This document shows positions 1-5,630 of a DNA stretch of 7,355 nucleotides, piece by piece. The notes beneath the pieces are model-generated. The model did no database searches. It was given only the letters and a program-made list of their open reading frames with translations, and was not told where the DNA came from. Origin of the DNA: Caulobacteraceae bacterium (GTDB lineage Bacteria; Pseudomonadota; Alphaproteobacteria; Caulobacterales; Caulobacteraceae); contig PLFA01000208.1 of assembly GCA_003136615.1 (NCBI GenBank), positions 7,766-15,120 on the forward strand, given 5' to 3'. The position numbers were made by a program, and so were the translations under genes. Position 1 is the stretch's first letter. Each line of letters starts with the position of its first letter.

Positions 1-560
1 AGGAACTTCTCGCCGTAGGTGAACCCCTCGAATTCCACGCCAAGCCATTTGCGAACCAGGGAATTGGCGCCGTCGACCCCGATCAGATAGTCGGCCTGAT
101 AGGTCTCCACCGCCAGCGGCGTTTCCACGTGGACCGTGACGCCCTTGTCGTCTTGCTCGAAGCTCAGCAGGCGGCGTTCGAACTTTACCTCACCGTGGGG
201 ATGTTCAGCCAGGAGCGAGGTGACCAGGCGCGCCAGTTTGAACTGCTCGCATTGCAACCGGTAGGGGTGTTTGACGGCATCGGCGATCTCGCCGAGGTCG
301 AAGGACAGAACCTCTCCCGTCTCCCGGTTGCGGTACTGATAGACGGGCGCCCGCAGTCCCACCGCTTCGAGCCTGTCCAGCAGGCCCAGCTCATCCATCA
401 TTCCCAGGGTCGGCGCGTGAAATGTCGAGGCGCGCATATCCTCTGGGCAGCGCGGAAGGCTTTCCAGAAGAAGCACATCGACGCCACGCAAAGCGAGACG
501 ATAGGCCGCGACGCAACCCACCGGTCCCGCGCCGACGATAATAACTTGGGTCCGCTTCAT
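1..560 (-). CDS. FAD-dependent aromatic-type monooxygenase, MhpA/UbiH-like (3' end outside window)
   Basis: The visible 186 codons are the N-terminal part of a class A flavoprotein monooxygenase (FAD_binding_3 family). Such enzymes use NAD(P)H and O2 to hydroxylate aromatic or quinone-like rings in the cytoplasm. Seen in the sequence: a beta strand followed by the dinucleotide-binding motif GAGPVG (residues 10-15), an acidic residue ending the next strand (LLLE, about 30-33), the family-typical RASTFHAPTLGMMDELGL (43-60), HPYRLQCEQFKLARL (98-112), and the DG motif DYLIGVDGANSLVR (157-170), which contacts FAD and NAD(P)H. The ATG at 560 is chosen because the flavin motif follows at the usual distance. 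It lies 4 bp after the methyltransferase stop, with no strong Shine-Dalgarno of its own, so translational coupling is likely. It is the last visible gene of the minus-strand operon. MhpA-like hydroxylase is the closest match by eye; the substrate is unknown. Confidence 0.9.
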   Translation of the reverse strand, partial: MKRTQVIIVGAGPVGCVAAYRLALRGVDVLLLESLPRCPEDMRASTFHAPTLGMMDELGLLDRLEAVGLRAPVYQYRNRETGEVLSFDLGEIADAVKHPYRLQCEQFKLARLVTSLLAEHPHGEVKFERRLLSFEQDDKGVTVHVETPLAVETYQADYLIGVDGANSLVRKWLGVEFEGFTYGEKF

Positions 561-564
561 GTGC

Positions 565-1659
565 TTAATCGGGCTTGCGCGCCACATAGTTGGGCTGCAC
601 CCAGGCCATCTTGGAGGGTTGCAGCTCCGCCACGAAGCCCGCCTCGCGCAGGATGGCCAGGAAGTCGCTGCTGACGAACTCCTCGCGCCACCGCTCCCCG
701 TTATACTGATGGTCCGCCCAGGATCTGTATGTGGCGAACGGGTGTTCCGCGCTGCGCATGGGGCCCGTGGCGAAGTCGGTGACGTCAAACACCCCGCCCG
801 GCCGCAGGATGCGGAAGACCTCGGCGCAGATCTCCCGGGCGACGGCGGTGGGAACCTCATGGAAGAGGATGAAGGCGGTGGCGAGGTCTACTGACCCGGT
901 CTCAAGTTTCGTGTCTTCGGCCAGCCGCTGCAGGAACCGCACGTCGAGGCTCAGCTCCACGGCCCGCTTGTGGGCGTAACGTAGCATCGGCCCCGCCACG
1001 TCGATCCCCGTCACCTCGGCGTCCGGAAACTGCTCCTTCAGCGCGATCGACAGTTGGCCGATGCCGCAGCCCAGATCGACGACCCGCGCCACCATGCCAT
1101 CCTCGGGACGCGCCACGCGCCGGGCCAGCATGATGTGAAACTCATCGGAGTCGTTCTGGCCCATATAGAAGCTGTTGGTGCCGTAGTGATACAGGGCGCC
1201 CGCCAACTCATTGCCGACGTAACCGCCCGGCTGGATATGGATCTCGTGCCGGCAATAGTCGGGAATCGCGAGGTCCGGATCCAACTCCACGGACCCCGGC
1301 CCGAGCTCGTCGTAACGATCCAGCTCCTCGCGATAATGATCGCGGTGCTGACTGAACTGGCCCTGAAGGCCCGTCCACATCTGACGCTGGTTCGTGATCC
1401 ACACGCGAAGGCGCGAGGCGATGAGGGGGTCAGTGTCGTAAGCGGCGCGGAGCTTATCCAGATCGACACGTCCATTTGCCTCCGCGCCCGTCGGGGCTGC
1501 CGCGTGAGCGGCAAGCTCTTCGGAATGGACACGGATCTGGCTGTCCATCTCCGTCACCATCCATTCGCGAAAGCCGCGCACGAAATCCTGCTGGCTCTCA
1601 AGGTCAAGGCTCGGCAGGCGCGGCGTGCGCCCGTTTGATCCACGATCGATATTCACCAT
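565..1659 (-). CDS. class I SAM-dependent methyltransferase with long N-terminal extension
   Basis: This 364-aa protein carries a Rossmann-type methyltransferase domain in its C-terminal half (about 175-364) and should transfer a methyl group from S-adenosylmethionine to an unknown acceptor. Seen: motif I VVDLGCGIGQ (193-202), the strand-2 acidic end VTGID (216-220), an LAEDTKLETGSVDL segment (246-259, motif II-like), AFILFHEV (262-269) and LRPGGVFDVTDF (285-296). These fit the UbiE/Methyltransf_11/25 group. Residues 1-170 are not part of that fold. They are charged and helical-looking up to about 120, then contain IPDYCRHEIHIQPGGYVGNE (132-151), and are not recognised. The usual UbiE length is about 250 aa, so the extension is a real departure. 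The ATG at 1659 has AGGGA about 7 nt upstream. It lies 33 bp after the 137-aa gene and 4 bp before the monooxygenase. That order suggests hydroxylation and methylation of the same compound; this is inference. Confidence 0.88.
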   Translation of the reverse strand: MVNIDRGSNGRTPRLPSLDLESQQDFVRGFREWMVTEMDSQIRVHSEELAAHAAAPTGAEANGRVDLDKLRAAYDTDPLIASRLRVWITNQRQMWTGLQGQFSQHRDHYREELDRYDELGPGSVELDPDLAIPDYCRHEIHIQPGGYVGNELAGALYHYGTNSFYMGQNDSDEFHIMLARRVARPEDGMVARVVDLGCGIGQLSIALKEQFPDAEVTGIDVAGPMLRYAHKRAVELSLDVRFLQRLAEDTKLETGSVDLATAFILFHEVPTAVAREICAEVFRILRPGGVFDVTDFATGPMRSAEHPFATYRSWADHQYNGERWREEFVSSDFLAILREAGFVAELQPSKMAWVQPNYVARKPD

Positions 1660-1692
1660 GGCGATGTCCCTGTCAGGATGTTGCTCACGATC

Positions 1693-2106
1693 TCATACGC
1701 CCGAGGGGCCCAAGGCTTTGGCGCGCGCCGTAAGGTCTGTGGCGTTCAGCGGCGGGCGCTTTGGGGGATTGGCGCCCTTGGCGCGCTCGGCGGCGGCGTC
1801 GCCACGCACGGGCCGCCGCGCGAGAGCCGCATAGACCGATTTAAGCATCCGATCCCGCTCCTGTCGCCAAAGCGCCTCGTCCTCGGGGCTGGGCGTGTAG
1901 GTCTCAATCAAATCAGGCGCCAGAAGTCCCTTCGAAGCCATCACCCGCTCCAGCACAAGCATGCGCCGCCGTGTGATCCAGGTTTCCGCGCCCAGTTCCA
2001 CTACCACCTCTACAAGGGCGTCGACGACGGGGTCTTGCAGGAAGGTGTAGGTATCCGACCCGTGATCAATGAAATCCGTGCCGGCGGTTGTATGGGGCTT
2101 GGTCAT
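1693..2106 (-). CDS. hypothetical protein (137 aa) in monooxygenase/methyltransferase operon
   Basis: I do not recognise this family. The protein is soluble-looking, with no signal peptide or membrane segment. Its core (about 20-97) appears mostly helical: DPVVDALVEVVVELGAETW (25-43), RRRMLVLERVMASKGLL (46-62), PDLIETYTPSPEDEALWRQE (64-83) and a further helix to about 97. A basic, proline- and alanine-rich tail follows (98-137) that looks disordered. It is supported as a gene by the AAGGA ribosome-binding site 6 nt before the ATG at 2106, by tight spacing (24 bp after the PAP/fibrillin gene, 33 bp before the methyltransferase), and by the same strand as its neighbours. A longer antisense frame covers the same DNA but lacks such support. 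It could be a small partner subunit or a regulator of the adjacent enzymes. No catalytic motif is visible. Confidence 0.75.
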   Translation of the reverse strand: MTKPHTTAGTDFIDHGSDTYTFLQDPVVDALVEVVVELGAETWITRRRMLVLERVMASKGLLAPDLIETYTPSPEDEALWRQERDRMLKSVYAALARRPVRGDAAAERAKGANPPKRPPLNATDLTARAKALGPSGV

Positions 2107-2130
2107 GGCAATCCTTGGAGGGCTTGCGGC

Positions 2131-2787
2131 TTAGAGCGTGAGCGCGGGCTCCGAACGGCGCTCCAACACATAGACGCCGCCCATGCCGCCAATATTGATG
2201 CGGGTCGTCTCATCGAGATAGACGACGTCGGAATAAAATTTCGCGGGTTTGAAGTCTCGCTTCAGCGCGCAACCCTCGGGCAAATCCAACGCCAAGCGCA
2301 GCGTCGCGTCATCCACGCCGTTTAGCCCGCGGATTTCCGCGCTATGAAACACGACGCGGAAGCGCTTCACGTTTTCCGGATCGCCCTCATAATTTCCGTG
2401 AATTATGATCAGCCCCCGACATGACCTGTCCATCGGCTCAATGATGACCACATTGTTATAGGCGTTCGGGGTTACGCCAATTTCTTGCATGATATCAATC
2501 ACGTGAATCGGAGTTTCAGGAAACGCTTTGAAGGTGTGGATGCCCAGGGTCGAGTCGTCGTGTCGCATCTTTCCCTTGGCGCGGCCAAAGCCGAAGGAGG
2601 CGAAGACGCTTGTCCAACTTCCCGCCACCGCCTCGAGCTGATGTGTCGGGTCGGGAATGGGCGACAAGGGGGTGAGGGTATCGACCATGGCCACGATCTC
2701 TGGCAGGTCGGGGGGCGTGGATTGACCCTCGTTGACCTCAGCGAGCAGCGACATCAGTTCCTCTTTGAGAACATGTCGCGAAGACAT
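2131..2787 (-). CDS. PAP/fibrillin-family (plastid lipid-associated protein-like) protein
   Basis: The 218-aa product resembles the PAP/fibrillin family, known from plastids and cyanobacteria as lipocalin-like proteins that bind lipids or isoprenoids. Seen: an N-terminal helix, then LTPLSPIPDPTHQLEAVAGS (38-57), matching the family pattern of a proline/threonine-rich turn followed by LxGxW (here AVAGSW, 53-58). A central beta-rich region follows (80-150), then the C-terminal signature YSDVVYLDETTRINIGGMGG (185-204) and VYVLERR (205-211), equivalent to the family's TYLDxDLRIxRGxxGxxFVL ending. There is no signal peptide, so it is probably cytoplasmic or peripherally membrane-associated. The ATG at 2787 has an AAGGGGG ribosome-binding site 9 nt upstream and is the first gene of the four-gene operon, facing the AraC-type regulator. 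Its likely role is to hold or present a hydrophobic substrate for the downstream hydroxylase and methyltransferase; that role is inferred. The family call rests on two motifs at the expected ends of the domain. Confidence 0.78.
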   Translation of the reverse strand: MSSRHVLKEELMSLLAEVNEGQSTPPDLPEIVAMVDTLTPLSPIPDPTHQLEAVAGSWTSVFASFGFGRAKGKMRHDDSTLGIHTFKAFPETPIHVIDIMQEIGVTPNAYNNVVIIEPMDRSCRGLIIIHGNYEGDPENVKRFRVVFHSAEIRGLNGVDDATLRLALDLPEGCALKRDFKPAKFYSDVVYLDETTRINIGGMGGVYVLERRSEPALTL

Positions 2788-2796
2788 CAGACTGAT

Positions 2797-2803
2797 CCCC
2801 CTT
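2797..2803 (-). promoter_or_regulatory. ribosome-binding site of PAP/fibrillin gene, overlapped by a dyad
   Basis: The minus strand reads AAGGGGG, 9 nt before the ATG at 2787, which fixes that start. The 5-bp dyad CTTGC (2801-2805) / GCAAG (2812-2816), with a 6-nt centre, overlaps the upstream edge of this site. It could act as an operator or a small mRNA hairpin limiting ribosome access. Confidence 0.6.
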
Positions 2804-2811
2804 GCTTAAGG

Positions 2812-2894
2812 GCAAGATTTATCGCCGATTGGTTTAGCTTTCTTGTCTGATCTGGTCCGTCGATTTTCAAATCTGGGGCGCTGCAAGATTTGTC
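2812..2894. repeat. direct repeat GCAAGATTT(A/G)TC with inverted core copy; candidate operator sites
   Basis: GCAAGATTTATC (2812-2823) and GCAAGATTTGTC (2883-2894) match at 11 of 12 positions and start 71 bp apart. A third, inverted copy of the core, CAAATCT (2868-2874), forms a perfect 7-bp inverted repeat with AGATTTG (2886-2892) around an 11-nt centre. Repeated half-sites next to a divergent AraC-type gene are typical of AraC-family operators; assignment to this regulator is inferred from position. Confidence 0.5.
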
Positions 2895-2954
2895 CGGGTC
2901 AAGTTCGCCCTCGTGGCGCGTCTTTGGGCATCAGGCTCTTTGCGGGGCTGCGCG

Positions 2955-2969
2955 CTCTGGCGCCCAGAG
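2955..2969. repeat. perfect 6-bp inverted repeat CTCTGG-CGC-CCAGAG
   Basis: The two 6-nt arms are perfectly complementary around a 3-nt centre. The dyad lies 22 bp upstream of the candidate -10 TAAAAT of the regulator. It may be a second operator or a leader hairpin. There is no T-tract on either side, so a terminator is unlikely. Confidence 0.4.
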
Positions 2970-3072
2970 GAAGAACCCTCGGGTGCGGCCTTAAAATTCT
3001 CGCCAGTCGGTTAGGGCGTACGGTTCGATTGCATTCAAAGCCCGGCGCGAACGCAGTTGTACAAACGCGTGT

Positions 3073-3082
3073 GGAGGAGGGG
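3073..3082 (+). promoter_or_regulatory. ribosome-binding site of AraC-type regulator (decides start)
   Basis: GGAGGAGGGG lies 10 nt before the ATG at 3093. An in-frame TTG at 3057 would extend the protein by 12 residues, but it lies upstream of this strong site and has no site of its own, so the ATG is preferred. CCTC at 3083-3086 could pair with GAGG in the site and weakly mask it. Confidence 0.7.
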
Positions 3083-3092
3083 CCTCTTTGAA

Positions 3093-4004
3093 ATGTATCA
3101 GAATCTCGCCCTCTCAATCGCTCCAGATGGCCTGACCGAAGCGCCGCCGCCGCCATCTGGGCCTTTGGGGCCCTATAGTGGCGGATGGGATGTGAGCGCG
3201 CTGTCGCTCGTGCGCGGCTGGAGCCACGAGCCCATGAGCTATGGGCCCTCCGGCGTTTTCATGAACGCCTTTGCCGTCGTGATTTCTCTGACCCCGACCC
3301 GTCGGCGGACCACGGTGAATGGCGACGTGGTTTTCGAGGGCTGGACGGCGCCGGGCGCCATGCGCGTTCAACGCCCCTGCGAGCGGGTCGCCACCGACAT
3401 GTTCACACCCTTTGACCAGGTGGCGCTCTACATCCCAACGGACATGCTCCGAGCCATCCGCAAGGAACAGTCTGGGGCTGAGGAGCTTGAGATCGATATC
3501 ATCGATCCGCTGTGGCAATTCGACAAATTCATCGACGCCAGCATGCGCTGCATGGCGTCGGCGATTGATTGCAGACGCAAAGATAGTCTTTCCTACATCA
3601 GCAGCATGGGACGAAATATTGCCTCCCATATCTTGTATCACTACGCACAAGGATCCGCAGGCAAACCATATCCGGGGGAATCGGACACCTGTTCCATCAA
3701 ACAGGCCATCCGCTTCATTGAGGCCAATATCGAAAACAGCCCAAGTCTCGCTGAAATGGCCTCTGCGGCCAGTCTGCCCATCGATAAGTTTCGGCGTGAG
3801 TTCAAGGCCGCCACCGATATGAGTCCCCATCAGTATCTGATCCGGCGGCGGGTTGACCGGGCCTGCGAGTTGATCGCCTCAAGCCGCAAGCCCAAGTTCG
3901 CCGAGATTGCGCTGGAATGCGGGTTCGCCGACCAGTCTCACCTGTCCACGACATTTCGGCGCGTCCTCGGCGTTTCTCCGGCCCGGTTCACGCGTCACCA
4001 ATAG
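3093..4004 (+). CDS. AraC-family transcriptional regulator
   Basis: With the ATG at 3093 the product is 303 aa, the usual length for an AraC-family regulator with an N-terminal sensor domain. The C-terminal 104 residues (about 200-303) form the two-helix-turn-helix DNA-binding domain. The first HTH includes SLAEMASAASLPIDKFRREF; after the linker helix (YLIRRRVDRACELIA) the second HTH includes FAEIALECGFADQSHLSTTF, followed by the family-diagnostic RRVLGVSPARF. The N-terminal part (about 1-190) contains a beta-rich segment (about 30-115) compatible with a cupin-like effector pocket and a helical segment (FIDASMRCMASAI onward) compatible with dimerisation; its ligand is unknown. The gene faces the PAP/fibrillin operon across a 305-bp control region and is followed 63 bp later by the aldehyde dehydrogenase. 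It could therefore act on either or both, probably as an activator. Confidence 0.93.
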   Translation: MYQNLALSIAPDGLTEAPPPPSGPLGPYSGGWDVSALSLVRGWSHEPMSYGPSGVFMNAFAVVISLTPTRRRTTVNGDVVFEGWTAPGAMRVQRPCERVATDMFTPFDQVALYIPTDMLRAIRKEQSGAEELEIDIIDPLWQFDKFIDASMRCMASAIDCRRKDSLSYISSMGRNIASHILYHYAQGSAGKPYPGESDTCSIKQAIRFIEANIENSPSLAEMASAASLPIDKFRREFKAATDMSPHQYLIRRRVDRACELIASSRKPKFAEIALECGFADQSHLSTTFRRVLGVSPARFTRHQ

Positions 4005-4067
4005 GGTGGGCGGTCAGGGGATCTCGCCCAGCCGCTCCCCAGCCCTGTCATCTCACGAAGGGTCATC
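4005..4067 (+). other. short intergenic gap with weak dyad
   Basis: This 63-bp gap between regulator and dehydrogenase contains TGGGCG (4007-4012) / CGCCCA (4025-4030), a 6-bp inverted repeat around a 12-nt loop, starting 2 nt after the regulator stop. No T-run follows, so a classical intrinsic terminator is not supported. Transcription may read through into the dehydrogenase gene. No clear promoter was seen. Confidence 0.35.
4057..4062 (+). promoter_or_regulatory. ribosome-binding site of aldehyde dehydrogenase (supports GTG start)
   Basis: GAAGGG lies 5 nt before the GTG at 4068. The next in-frame ATG (4128, codon 21) has no comparable site, so the GTG start is preferred. Confidence 0.65.
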
Positions 4068-5579
4068 GTGCAAAACTCTTCCTTCGACGTCTCGCGCATC
4101 GTTCTGCCCGGCCCCGCGATTGCGGCCATGGAGCCGGCGCCGGCGGACGCCCAGACCCTGGTCAACGCGGTCACCGAGGCGCCCTACGCCCATGTTCCCG
4201 ATCTCGGCGCCGCCGCCGCCGAGGCCATGGCGGTTCGCGCGCGCACGGCCTTTGAGACAGGCCCTTGGCGACGGATGACGCCGGCCGAGCGTGGCGTCAC
4301 GCTGCGGCGAATTAGCGCTCTCATTCTGGCCCATGCCGAGGAACTCGCGGTTCTCCACACACTGGAAACGGCCGTGCCGATCGGGCAGGCGCGCGGCATG
4401 CATGTGCCGCGTACGGCCGAGAACTTCTCCTTTTTCGCCGACATCCTGACCGGCCTGGCGGGCGAGACCTATGACCAGAGCGGTCGCTATCTTTCCATCA
4501 TCACGCGGGAGCCGGTGGGTGTCGGTCTTGTGATCGCCCCGTGGAATGCGCCGCTGGTCTTGTCCTCGATGAAGCTGGCGGCCTGCATCGCGCTCGGTAA
4601 CTGCTGTATCGTTAAACCCTCGGAATACGCCCCACTCTCGGTCCTGCGTCTCTGCGAACTCATTCAAGAGGCAGGGATCCCTGAGGACGTGGTGCAGGTC
4701 GCCTGCGGTCCCGGCGCGACCACGGGCCGCGCCCTTGTGCGTCACCCGGACATCGACGCGGTCGGCCTGATCGGGGGAACCACCACGGGCCGCAGGATCA
4801 TGGCCGACGCCGCGGATGGCCTGAAGAAACTGGGCCTGGAGCTTGGCGGCAAATCGGCCAACATCGTTCTCGCCTCGGCGGATTTCGACCGCGCCCTTGA
4901 TGGGGCCCTGGCGGGGATCTTCGCCAATAATGGCGAGCAATGCATGGCCGGTTCGCGAATCCTCATCGAGGACGCCATCGCCGATCGGTTCATCGAGGCC
5001 TTTGTCGCCCGCACGCAAAACCTGCGCGTCGGCGATCCTTTCGAGGCTACAACCGAAATCGGGCCCATCGCCTTCAAGGCCCACTATGATCGCATGCTGG
5101 CCTTTTCCGAAGCCGCGCGGGGATCAAGCGCCTATCGGGTGCTGGCCGGCGCCCGCCGTCACGAGGGGTTCGATACCGGCTATTTCTTCGCCCCGACGGT
5201 CGTGGAGACCGACGACAATATGAGCCCCCTTTGCCAGGAAGAGATCTTCGGGCCCTTCGTCACCATCCAGCGGGTGCGCGATCTGGATGACGCCCTGACG
5301 CGCGCCAATCAAACTGAGTTCGGCCTGGCCAGCTATATCTGGTCGGACGACCTCCCCTCAATCATGCGCGCCCGCAAGGCCCTGCGGGCGGGGACGGTCT
5401 GGGTCAACACGCCCATGGCGCGAGATCTACGGGCGCCCTTCGGCGGTTATAAGCAATCGGGTATCGGGCGCGATGGCCTGCCGGGCTCCATCGATCTCTT
5501 CACAGAAGAGAAGAGCACCATCATTCCCGATCAGCCGCTGACCCTGCCCAAGTTTGGCGCGACGCTAGGTACGGCCTAA
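4068..5579 (+). CDS. NAD(P)-dependent aldehyde dehydrogenase
   Basis: This 503-aa protein is a full-length member of the aldehyde dehydrogenase superfamily, oxidising an aldehyde to its acid in the cytoplasm. Seen: the cofactor-binding segment VIAPWNAPL with Asn160, the KPSE motif (Lys183), GGTTTG (236-241), the general base Glu258 in LELGGK, the catalytic Cys292 in NNGEQCMAGSR, QEEIFGP (Glu392), and the C-terminal WVNTPMARDLRAPFGGYKQS (445-464). All catalytic residues are present. The N-terminus is atypical: the usual NPATGE-like motif is replaced by TEAPYAHVPDLG (36-47). The WVNTPMARDLRAPFGG ending resembles 5-carboxymethyl-2-hydroxymuconate semialdehyde dehydrogenase-like enzymes. The downstream gamma-glutamylamine-type synthetase and polyamine-binding protein instead suggest a gamma-glutamyl-aminoaldehyde substrate (PuuC role). 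Family is certain, substrate is not. The gene is followed by a 51-bp gap with a hairpin, then the synthetase. Confidence 0.95.
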   Translation: MQNSSFDVSRIVLPGPAIAAMEPAPADAQTLVNAVTEAPYAHVPDLGAAAAEAMAVRARTAFETGPWRRMTPAERGVTLRRISALILAHAEELAVLHTLETAVPIGQARGMHVPRTAENFSFFADILTGLAGETYDQSGRYLSIITREPVGVGLVIAPWNAPLVLSSMKLAACIALGNCCIVKPSEYAPLSVLRLCELIQEAGIPEDVVQVACGPGATTGRALVRHPDIDAVGLIGGTTTGRRIMADAADGLKKLGLELGGKSANIVLASADFDRALDGALAGIFANNGEQCMAGSRILIEDAIADRFIEAFVARTQNLRVGDPFEATTEIGPIAFKAHYDRMLAFSEAARGSSAYRVLAGARRHEGFDTGYFFAPTVVETDDNMSPLCQEEIFGPFVTIQRVRDLDDALTRANQTEFGLASYIWSDDLPSIMRARKALRAGTVWVNTPMARDLRAPFGGYKQSGIGRDGLPGSIDLFTEEKSTIIPDQPLTLPKFGATLGTA

Positions 5580-5583
5580 GCCC

Positions 5584-5616
5584 TTGCGTCGCGGCTTGAC
5601 AGGCCGCGAGCGTCAA
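5584..5616 (+). repeat. bulged hairpin in the aldehyde dehydrogenase-synthetase gap
   Basis: TCGCGGC (5589-5595) and GCCGCGA (5603-5609) form a perfect 7-bp stem with a 7-nt loop. Allowing two single-base bulges (5610 and 5613), the stem extends outward through 5588-5584 pairing with 5611-5616, giving about 12 pairs. There is no T-tract, so it is not a standard terminator. It ends 14 nt before the synthetase ATG, so it could tune mRNA stability or translation of that gene. The loop contains TTGACA (5596-5601), a perfect -35-like hexamer, but no good -10 follows. Confidence 0.5.
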
Positions 5617-5630
5617 GAGAGTGATCACAG

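Larger units (their letters stand above)
2788..3092. promoter_or_regulatory. divergent promoter/operator region between PAP operon and AraC-type regulator
   Basis: This 305-bp stretch has no convincing gene. It must contain the promoters of both divergent units. It is less GC-rich at its left end (2811-2875) than the coding regions around it. A possible -10 for the regulator is TAAAAT (2992-2997), but no good -35 lies 16-18 bp upstream, as expected if it is activator-dependent. For the minus-strand operon, TTGAAA (minus strand, 2870-2865) is a possible -35 without a convincing -10. The region also holds the repeats listed separately and an 8-bp palindrome TTGTACAA (3057-3064). Promoter positions are tentative. 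Confidence 0.6.

Noticed and set aside
1693..2106. Nitrile hydratase-like subunit identity for the 137-aa protein
   Set aside because: A short stretch (LERVMASKGLLAPDLIETY) recalls the helical start of nitrile hydratase alpha subunits, but the metal-binding cysteine motif and the rest of the fold are absent.
1678..2325. 215-codon plus-strand frame spanning the 137-aa gene and part of the PAP/fibrillin gene
   Set aside because: It crosses two minus-strand genes that have good ribosome-binding sites and operon spacing, and its translation shows no domain.
2843..3156. Small frames on both strands inside the divergent control region (82 and 85 codons)
   Set aside because: They overlap each other and the regulator start, have composition typical of chance GC-rich frames, and lack convincing ribosome-binding sites.
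3114..3830. 238-codon minus-strand frame opposite the AraC-type regulator
   Set aside because: The plus strand encodes a clear double-HTH domain; the antisense product has no family features and no ribosome-binding site was evident.
4007..4030. Intrinsic terminator after the regulator gene
   Set aside because: The stem is only 6 bp with a 12-nt loop and no T-tract follows.
4053..5084. 343-codon open frame on the minus strand opposite the aldehyde dehydrogenase
   Set aside because: It mirrors a gene with all catalytic motifs intact; its translation is Arg/Gly/Asp-rich with no recognisable domain, as expected of antisense frames in GC-rich DNA.
5596..5625. Promoter with -35 TTGACA in the gap before the synthetase gene
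   Set aside because: The hexamer is perfect but the best -10 at 17-18 bp (AGTGAT) matches only 3 of 6, would start transcription at the ATG, and TTGACA is explained as the hairpin loop.
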